Shown here in pieces: positions 1 to 9,300 of a DNA stretch of 12,210 bases. The notes beneath the pieces are model-generated. The model had not been told where the DNA came from and ran no database searches. It saw nothing but the letters and a program-made list of their open reading frames with translations. The position numbers and the translations under genes were made by a program. How positions within the stretch are numbered: position 1 is the first letter of the stretch; every line of letters starts with the position of its first letter. The DNA is from Bacteroidia bacterium (GTDB taxonomy: Bacteria; Bacteroidota; Bacteroidia; Bacteroidales; CAJPTX01): NCBI GenBank assembly GCA_905373475.1, contig CAJPTC010000042.1:1-12210 (forward strand), in the 5' to 3' direction.

Positions 1-38
1 GTGCGGAGCACACGTATTACAGATGTTGCGATTATTCA
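1..38. repeat. Dispersed repeat fragment at window start
   Basis: The first bases match GTGYGKAGCRCACGTATT, which recurs at 11878-11895. Both copies are followed by a GATTATTC-like stretch. The copies differ at several positions and this one may continue left of the window, so its true ends are unknown. It belongs to the same repeat-rich intergenic DNA as the hairpins described below. No coding potential is apparent. Confidence 0.4.
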
Positions 39-66
39 TTCCAAAACATCATTTGTCGGTTATTGC

Positions 67-86
67 GGGCGAGGCGTGCCTCGCCA
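67..86. repeat. 20-nt GC hairpin, AGGC-core class (imperfect end)
   Basis: This copy reads GGGCGAGGCGTGCCTCGCCA. The last base breaks the otherwise perfect palindrome. It is the first of nine AGGC-core copies in the window. A second short palindrome around GCCATGGC follows at 107-124, with one mismatched pair. Confidence 0.75.
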
Positions 87-124
87 TACGGCGGGGGTTC
101 TATTACGGCGTGCCATGGCGCGCC

Positions 125-189
125 GCTACAACCGCAATGCTATCTGAAAATACGCAGCGCGCATTTTAGGGGCGAGGCACGCCTCGCCC
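125..189 (-). repeat. Left copy of 65-bp inverted repeat flanking the protease gene
   Basis: Reverse-complemented, this segment aligns without gaps to 9865-9929, with 56 of 65 positions identical by hand count. It contains a perfect AGGC-core hairpin at 170-189 (GGGCGAGGCACGCCTCGCCC), then a GCGCATTTT stretch and ATAGCATTGCG...TTGTAGC in the inverted sense. The similarity stops outside these limits. Together the two copies bracket the protease gene in opposite orientation. They may simply be two members of a dispersed family, since a third, shorter relative occurs near 11747. Confidence 0.75.
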
Positions 190-218
190 GAATAGAGAAC
201 ATTGATAATCAATGATAA

Positions 219-304
219 CGGGCACAGCCTTTGAACTGCACCCCGAAAGTTTTTTGTCCAACTTTTGGGGTGCACTTCACTTCGGGTGGTGTCCGTATTT
301 TTTT
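219..304 (+). terminator. Rho-independent terminator with an insertion in its loop
   Basis: If 232-279 and one CTT copy are removed, the left arm CGGGCACAGCC (219-229) faces GGTGGTGTCCG (285-295). They pair at 10 of 11 positions (two G-U) across a UUCG loop, followed by TATTTTTTT (296-304). This resembles the intact terminator at 9948-9979, which has the same CGGGCA-type stem. It would end a gene lying left of the window. In its present form the inner 48 bp can fold on themselves, so termination may still work. The reconstruction is inference; the arms, loop and T-run are visible. Confidence 0.6.
232..279. mobile_element. 48-bp IS3-like end-to-end remnant (palindromic mini-element)
   Basis: The ends are TGAACTGCACCCCGAAAGTT (232-251) and, reverse-complemented, TGAAGTGCACCCCAAAAGTT (260-279). 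These are 20-bp inverted repeats with two differences, separated by TTTTGTCC. The TG...CA termini and the CCCC-AAAGTT-GGACA motif resemble terminal repeats of IS3-family (IS150-group) elements as I remember them. CTT at 229-231 is repeated at 280-282, which fits a 3-bp target duplication. No transposase sequence remains, so this is either a deletion relic or a non-autonomous element. The family assignment needs a database check. Confidence 0.6.
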
Positions 305-315
305 CTACCGATAAT

Positions 316-347
316 TCCCTAAATGCGATTTGTAGAAATCCCTAAAT
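316..347 (+). promoter_or_regulatory. Direct 9-mer repeats in the leader of the protease gene
   Basis: TCCCTAAAT occurs at 316-324 and again at 339-347, with starts 23 bp apart, 36-67 bp before the start codon. Such spaced repeats could be half-sites for a regulator. A TATACT at 356-361 could serve as a -10-like element, but no convincing Bacteroidota -33/-7 pair (TTG and TAnnTTTG at about 20 bp) could be placed. The 283-382 stretch is the only plausible promoter region for the gene. Confidence 0.25.
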
Positions 348-382
348 TAGCATGGTATACTAATCAATAAAATAGAGAACAG

Positions 383-3300
383 ATGAGACGAGTATTATTC
401 TTATTACTCTTCTTGTGCTTGGGCGTCTTCCTTTATGCTCAAGAGCCTGTCCGCTTCGGAGACCGTGAGGTTTACCTAGAAGCGAACGTACATGCCAAAG
501 TACGCGGACACAAGACTTCTAGTCTAGAATTGGGAGTTCCTACTGGGGAACGTCTTAATGTCTTGGTGCAATTTGCATCGGGGAAGATTGCATTCGAGAC
601 GTTGAAGCAAAGGGGCATTGAGCTAGGCGATTACCTAGGTTCTAACGCCTATTATGCTAAAGTGATGCCTGGTAGTCGTCCGAGCGATTTTGTGGGAATT
701 GGCTTGCGCTCAGTAGTACCTATTCGTGGTGAGTGGAAGGTAGTACATAGCTTGTTGCAAGGTCAGACTCCAGAATGGACCTCAGAGGGCGATAATTTGA
801 AGGTTAATCTTGTTTGGTTCAATGGTGTAACTGCCGAGCAGGTAAAAGCCGATCTGAGTAAACGTGGGCTGAAATTCGTTGCGTCGTCAGATCTATTACG
901 TACTGCACTAGTAACTGCAACGTATGAACAGATACTAGCGCTTGCAGAGGCTGAGTATGTAGCTTCTATTCGTTGGATAGAACCCCCGATGGAACTACAA
1001 AACTATCGTGGTGCACGTCTTAGTGGTGCTACGAATTTGCGTATGTCGCCTGAACTCGGTGGTCGCGGGCTGACAGGGAAAGGAGTACGCATCGGTATTT
1101 GGGATGGTAATGTCGCCGAGCACGTAGATTATGGCAACCGTACCCATTGCGAAGAGTTTGAGATGAGCCTCGCAAGTTCTGGTGGACATGGTATGCATAC
1201 CACGGGTACGATCCTTGGGGCGGGGTTGCTTGATGAACGTGCACGTGGCATGGCACCCGAAGCGGAAGGTTGGACGTGGAACTTCAATAGACAATCTAAT
1301 GGCTTGACGGTCGGACAAGAGATGTTAAAGAGTAAACTTGAGCACAACATCTCGATTACTTCCAACTCATACGGTCTTAGCATGTCGAGAATGTGTCGTT
1401 ACGAGTACATTTTCAACTATACAGAATTGGGCAACCAACATCTGGATATTTTGGCTTGTTACTTTCCGACACTAACGCATAGCTTCTCGGCTGGTAATGA
1501 TCAGGGGGCTTGTCGGTGGGAATTCGGTCATATGTCAAACTATGCGAAGAATATAATCTCTGTAGCGGCCTTAACGCCAGGTGGTAAGATGACCGATTTT
1601 TCAAGTTTCGGCCCACTTCGTGACGGACGTATGTTCCCCATTATCTCAGCAAGAGGGGAGTCTGTGTATTCTGTAATGCCAGAGCAGTCCTATTCTTACA
1701 TGAGTGGAACGTCTATGTCTTGTCCTACTGTAACGGGGCATTTGGCGCTTCTTACACAGCGTTGGGGACAGCTTCATGGCGGTGCACTACCCTTCAACTA
1801 TTACTTAAAGGCACTGATTGCTAATACAGCTGATGATGCTGGCAACGCTGGTCCTGACTATAAGTTTGGCTTCGGTGTCCTCAATTCGCTTGCAGCTGTT
1901 ACTGCAATGGAAAACAATTGGCATCACTTTGCATCGTTGGCGCGTGGTGGAGAGGCGCAAACAAAGAGTATTACAGTGCCTGCGGGAGTGAAAGAACTCC
2001 GTGTAATGATTTGTTGGAACGACCCTGTTGTTTTCAAGGAATACAAAACGGGCGAGTGCCCCTTAGTAAACGACCTAGATCTTACGGTTGAGAATGGGAC
2101 AAATTCCTACTTCCCATACACATTAGATCCTAAAAATCCGAATACGCCTGCTGTTGCCGACAAGAAGAACGCGGTGGATAATATCGAACAGGTGGTAATA
2201 AAGAATCCTACGGCAGGGGAGTATACACTCAAAGTTGCAGGTACAGTACACCAAGAAGAGAAGCAGGACTACGTGGTGGTATGGTATTTTGACTATCAAC
2301 AGGCAGTACTTACGTCGCCCATAGCAGGTGATGTTTATTCTCCTGGCGATGAAATATTCTTACATACTGCCAACCTTGCCGAGAAGTTAAAGGTAGAACT
2401 CTCTACAGATGGAGGTGGTTCATACTTTACTCTAAAAGACGCGGCATCGCTTTGCGATTCTATTGCAATCCCCACGACAACGCCTTCTACCGATAAGGCT
2501 ATTCTTCGTGTAACCGATGCTAATGGTCAGAGCCTCCAGTCGGGAGAGTTTGCAATAATGGGACAAGTGCAGGGCTTAAAGTTGAAAGGACAGAGTTGCT
2601 CGGCAAGTGGTTGGACGCTCTCGTGGAGGACAACCCCCAACGCCGCCCAATACGAGATCTTGCGCGCAGATGTCAATAAAGGTACGTATACGGTAATAAA
2701 AACAATAGCTGCTGTTACCGAGTTTGTTTTGCCCGAGAGTGCAGTTCTTCTGGGTGAACGCAATGTATATGCAGTACGTGCAATAGATGCAAATGGAGTG
2801 AAAGGACCACGTAGCCGTGGAGTTATTGCACAGGGTGCTGCGCCTAAGACTTTCGCATTGGACGAGTTCCCCTATACAGAATCCTTTGTTGGTTACCCAT
2901 TAAGGTATGCAGAGAGAAGCGAAGGCGAGAATATTGGTTCACAGCTGTACGAGACACCTGCAAGCTTCGGTTTAGCAAAAGATTCGCATATGTTGGCTTG
3001 GCAGGCATTGGACGATGCTCCCGAATGGGATAAGCCTTTTGAAAAGCAGCGCAAGAATGTAGCAACCTTAACTACTTGTAAACTCAATTTGGCGAGTACG
3101 ACGGGTAAAAAGCCACAACTGAGCATCTATTACTACTTAAAACAGAGCAAACGCGAAAAAGGGACATTGTTACGTCTCTTAGTCAATGGCGTTGAGATGA
3201 AAGATATGTTAGGTCGTTCACAGATTGAGGGCGATGATCTAGAGCACTTCGCTACTTATGACCTAGCGGCTTTCGCGGGCAAAGAAATACAACTCGAAAT

Positions 3301-6300
3301 TGAGGTGGCACTTGCTAACAACAAAGATGGTGCTACGATTGCCGCTTATCAGCTCTATTTGGTTGACGATAGAAAGGATGTGGGCATAGTGTGGGCGAAC
3401 GAGCCTGCGATTGAGTCCAAGGCGCAAATGCAAGACGAAACGGTATATTTCAAGGTCATGAATAACTCCACGACCGAACAAACCCATATCCCAGTTTCGG
3501 TGCAAGTAGATGACAAGGTGGTATATACTACTACGCTAAAGAGTTTGAAGCCTTTTGAAGATCGCATACTTGCCTATACACACAACTTTGCAAGCGAGGA
3601 AGCGCACAAATTCAACGTGGTGGTTCGTGCTGGGTTGGATGGCGATGCACAGCCTGAGAATAATGAGCAGAGCTTCGAGGTTTACAATATGGGGAATGTG
3701 CTGCCTATGCCCGAAATAACCATTGTAGACTTAGGAGGAGGAAAAGGATTTCCTAACATACCATACGTATCGAAACGGATTAGTGGAAAGATAAATTTTA
3801 CGGATGGGCGCGGAGAACTAGAGCCTTACAAAGCACAAGAAGAAGCCGTACTGCAAATATTGCCGACAAAGCCAAATGTAGCCGTACAAGCTACGTTCAA
3901 AGAGTATGATTTTGCAGAGGACGATGAACTCTATGTATTCACAAGCGATGTTCCAGACAATTTGCTTATGGTAAGTCTAGAGGATGCCGACTATGTAATA
4001 AGAGGAAGTAGCAAAACTCCATTAACCTTTGTATCTAACGCGCGTGATGGTGGTTTGACCTTCGCATATATGGGGGCGAGTGGTGAGCGCAAGGAGGGCT
4101 GGATAGCCGAATTAAGTGAAGTCGTGTTACCCGATCGTTGGGAACTGACAGAGGTGAAAGAGGCAGCATCGACTGATCCGACTTTGGGCAATATTGAAGT
4201 CGGTGTAAAGAATTTACTCCCCATTCCGCTCAAGGATATTCCACTCTATCTGACAATAGATGGTGAGGTACAGAAAACGATAATCCCTGAACTAGCTGCC
4301 AATGAGACCAAGACGGTTACACTAGAGGAGAAACTAATGGTCGAAGCACCAATGCGTGCAGAAGTTCTTGTTGAACTTGGTAAAGATGGTAATACGGCAA
4401 ACAATAAGAAAGCTCTCTCTGTAGTGCACGATCCTATATGGAATGGGGGAGGTACAATAACATCGCCTGTCACACTTGCTATCACAACTTTCCAAATGGT
4501 AAATGAGGATAAGACGATTACCCTGTCTGGCAAACCGTATGTGGATTATCTCGTTGCGAGAAAAATTCCATTCTATACGGAGACGAAAAACGAGTTTAAG
4601 TTTACTCTCAACAATACTCCCACAGCTGAGCAAGCAACGAACGCTGCTATTCGTCTCTTTATTGATAACAACGATGATGGTACGTTGGCTGAAACAAGTC
4701 CAGAATTCTACAAGGTTGACCTAGTTGCAGGTCAGAAGGAGTATACGTTGTCTATTGATCTCGCGGGAGTAAGTGGGCTTAACGCGGGCGATCACCGTAT
4801 GCGTATTCTGCTTGCCAACAATGATAACTACGCCAAGTTCAAAGAACAAAAGCCTATTGAATGGGGACACGCTGTAGACTTTACGGCTCAGGTTAACGAA
4901 GGAGTGAATCCGCTAACGTATGAGATGGCCATTCTCGGTATAGAAGGAATAGAGTCGGGACGTAAAGGGCTGACTAGCGCAACACCACTCAAGGTTAAGT
5001 TGAAAAACAATGGTCTTGCAACTGTTACAAGCCTTGATATTAAGATTGAGGTAGATGATCTACCAGTGGTTGAAAAGACGCTGTCGGTAAGTATAGCACC
5101 TCGAGGGGGTGAAGCAATAGTGGATACCAATAACCCTGTAGATCTCTCAACTAAAGGCAAGCACAATATCAAGGTAACTTTGGTAAAGGAGGATAAGAAC
5201 GAATACAACAATGAGACGAGCATAGAGATCCTCAGAATGCCCGAGATTACGAATGTGCCCTATACTCTCAATTTTGAAGGAATAAAGAATGAGAGGATGG
5301 AGATGTTACCCACCGAACTCGGTGCTAGCATTCAAAACGAGGTAACGGTAGAAGGATGGTGGAAAACGAACAAGCCACAAACCTGTGCATTCGTAAATGG
5401 CGGAGACGATGGGCTTTATTTAGGTACTTTCGAGGGTAGCGCGTATACTCCTACCAATGCATTGGTCTTCTTTGCGGGTAAAGCTGCCTTTATGAGTAAG
5501 GAGGGTGTACTTACGAACAACCAATGGCATCATATTGCAGTTGTTGCTTCGCATGCCAACAATAAAACTACAGCTAAGGCATACGTGGACGGCGTAGAGG
5601 TTGAGTTGGTAGAAAGGGCACAAGGAGACTTTAAGGTAACCTACACACTTCTGAATTTGGGTGTGGATGGCGAAAATCTTATGTTCCGTCTTTGGAAGAC
5701 GAAACGCACACTTGAGCAAATCAATGCGACTAAGGCAAAGAGTGTTCGTTCCTCATTAGGGGGTACACTGCCCGCAGAATGTGTTGCAGAGTTTGTTTAT
5801 ACGGAAGGCGAAGGCAAACTAACTTCGTATGGTGATGAATCTAGAGCTACTATAGTAACTTCACGTACAGACGATAAGCTATGGAAAAAGTTTGAGCCAA
5901 AGCTTTGCAAGGCAATAGAGGTAGAGGGACAAGTAATACCTGTTGAAATTACTGGCGGCAACGCAATTGCAACAATGCCTTTCAATTTCACGGATTTCAG
6001 CAAAGTGAAAGTGAAATTTATATCTGAGTGGGCAGATGTAGAGATTGAGCAAGGCGGTACGAAGGTGACTAGTGCTACGGAGCTTAATTTTGCGAACCCT
6101 GCGCACGAATTGACCTTTGACCTGAAGTTGAATATCCTAGACGTAGCGGTTAACGAACAAATAGTCCTAAAGCTTAAAACAGATAAGTCGCCTGCATGCG
6201 AAATGCTGGCACTCTCTATGCTAACGGCAAACAACGCAGGTTTGAAGGAGGATATAACATTGAATGCTGCTCCGTTGCCTTCCACGTTGCTACTAGAGGC

Positions 6301-9300
6301 TGAAAATGCCTCGGAAAGTAGCCAACTGAACCCTAGCGACGTGGTGTTGAAGGTTGTAGGAATTTCGCCGAATGCAACCTTGTACAACGGCGATAAGAAG
6401 CAGCAAACAAACGAAGACTTCCATGCCGATCTGACAAAGCCGCTTACATTGAAGGTGGTAGCAGAGAATGAGCGCGATGTGAAGTTCTATACCATTCGGC
6501 TTGCCATGGGGCAAGAGATTGTTTGGGAGAGCGCAAAACTGGAATATAACTATGGGGTAACTACAGGCGAAGCGCTTCAAGCTACCTCTACGTCAAAACT
6601 TCCCATTACATACGTAAGTGAGAACTCCAACGTTGCCATTGTGAACGTTGACGGTAAGCTGGAGGCTGTCGGCGTTGGTAAGACCAAAATTTTTGCGAGA
6701 CAGGCTGGTAATGCAATATTCAAACCTGCTGCCGTTAAGGAGCGCGAAGTAGAGGTAAAGCCAGTGCCTATCACCATTAGGGTTGAGAATGTGGAAATGG
6801 AAGTTGGCGATAAGATACCTGAGTTTGAGTTCAAGTATGAGACCTTATTGTTCCCTAACACCGAAGACCAATTCGATGCACCGTATGTAATTCGTACTAC
6901 AGACAACTCGGCAGACGCGACTATGCCGCTTACCAAGGGTACTTACCAGATTGTACCTAAAGATTATTCGGGTACATACTTACTTGGTAACTACAGGGTA
7001 ACGCGCGAAAATGGTACGTTAACAGTTAAAGACCCTGTAAAGGCTAAAGCGGTGACTTTCTCCGTAAAAGATGGTACAAATGCGGTTTTACCTGCCGTTG
7101 ATTTGCAGATTGGAGAGCAGGCAGTTGTAACGAATACAGAGGGTGTGTGTACAATGTACTTGTTACCAGGTAAGTATGTTGTAACAGCTACCAAAGATGG
7201 CTATACGACCGATAAAAAGGCTTTTGAAGTGACGGATGCTGCCTTGGCAGTAGATCTACAACTCCTTAAGAAAGAGTTCACGCTGACCTACACTGCCGAC
7301 CCCAATGGGATGTTGCAAGGGGTAGCTACGCAGAAGGTTGCTAGTGGTTGCGATGGAGAACAAGTGATTGCAGTGCCGAAAGACATTAAGTATCGTTTCA
7401 AAGAGTGGAGCGATAATCATTCGACTAACGCTGCGCGTACCGACAAGGCTGTGACAGGCAACATCGCAGCTCAAGCGATATTTGAAACATTTGTTTACAA
7501 GCTACAATATGCGGTGAGCGAAGGAGGTAGGTTTACAACAGCAGAGGCGACCAAGCACCAAGAAGTAACTCCAGGCACCGATGGACAACCTGTCACCGTT
7601 GCACCAGAGGTGGGGTACATATTCTTAGGTTGGTCAGATGGTGTGACAACGTTAACGCGTACCGATAAGAATGTAATGGCAGATCTGAACGTTACAGCGC
7701 GCTTCTTCAAGCCTTACCTGTTGACGTGGCGTGAGGACTTTGAACTCAATGCGTCGAATATGGAGGCATGGGAGTTCCAGAAACCGAATATGGGCGCAGG
7801 ATGGCATGTTATTCCGTTGGCAACTATAAATAAGCGCCTCGAAGGTAAAGGACTAGCTTTAGCCCCTTCCTACGAATATCCTGAGCAAGTTTATCCGAGC
7901 CTTTGGGCAGCTACGCCTTGGTTATCTATTGAGCATGCGCCTGCTAAAGTTGTGATTAGCTACGATCGATATGTACGTAAGTACTACTCTGAGCCAGTGG
8001 CTACTTTGGAATACAGCTTCGGAAACGATCTGTGGGTAAAGGCTCATGACATCGATAAAGAGACCGAAGGTGTTAAGACAGAAACATTTACGCTAGATGC
8101 TACGGCGTTAGCAGGTCACGATAAGCTGCGTTTCCGTTGGGCATTTGAAGGAATTGGCATAGAGGCCTATCTTGTAATAGACAATGTTAAAGTCGCTTAT
8201 GAAACCCCAACGCAGGCAGTACTTCGCTACTATGCTGGCGAGGATGGTAAGTTGCGTGAGGGGACGACTACCGATACGAAAGAGGTTATTGAATTAACAA
8301 CAACGATTGGTGTCAAAGGGACTAAGATTACTGCCGTTCCTGCAGCAGGTTATGTGTTTGACAGATGGTCAGATGATTTTATGAGTGCTGAGCGTCAGGA
8401 TGACAATAACATTACGGTTACGGCACTTTTCAAACCTGAGTCAAAGCCAACACACGTAATACAGTATAAGGCAGGTGAGCATGGTATGGTAACGGGCTTG
8501 CTCTATCAAGTACTCGAAGAAGGCGCAACCACGGCTAACGTATCTGCAATTGCGGATGCGGACTATACTTTCAAACGGTGGAACGACGGCAGAACAGATA
8601 ATCCTAGAACCGACGTTGTGGGTACGGAGGACAAAACCTATACTGCCGAGTTTGCTCAGGTCTTTACATTGACTTATGAGGCTGGCGAGCATGGGTCAAT
8701 AAAGGGTGAAGCAACGCAGAACGTTTTTGCTGGTGAGAGCGGTTCAGCAGTTGAAGCAGTACCAGATAATGGCTATCGTTTTGTAAAATGGGACGATGGT
8801 AAAAAAGAGGCTAAGCGTACAGATGCCAATGTAACAGAAAGCAAGACCTACAAAGCTGCTTTTGAAGCAATTCCTACGTATGCTGTAACACTTAAGCATG
8901 ACGGTGAAGGTGAGCTGAAGATAACGGGTATTGAAGAAGATAAACTGAATGCCGTTCCCGAAGGCACAAAGCTCACGACAGTGGCAACTCCTAAGACAGG
9001 TTGGAAGTTGAAGAGTCTGACAGCAGGTACGCAGGACATCAAAGCAGATGGTAAGTTCACCGTAACCGCAGATGTTGAGGTGAAGGCAGTGTTTGTAGAA
9101 GAAGGCGTTCCACAACCTAAGACGTATGTCGTGACAGTTGCGAAAGAGGGCGAAGGAGAGCTGAAGATAACGGGTATTGAAGAAAGTAAACTGAATGCCG
9201 TTCTTGAAGGCACCGAGCTCACAGCAGTGGCAACACCTAAGACAGGTTGGAAACTTGAGAGCCTGATGGCAGGTACGCAGGACATCAAGGCAGACGGCAA

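Noticed and set aside
329..363. Bacteroidota -33/-7 promoter for the protease gene
   Set aside because: TTTG at 329-332 is present, but no TAnnTTTG-like box lies at the required distance of about 20 bp. TATACT at 356-361 is too far away, so no promoter was called.
5797..6387. Minus-strand open frame of 196 codons
   Set aside because: It lies wholly inside the protease gene. Its Ser/Thr/Val/Phe-rich composition is typical of antisense reading, and nothing in it is recognisable.
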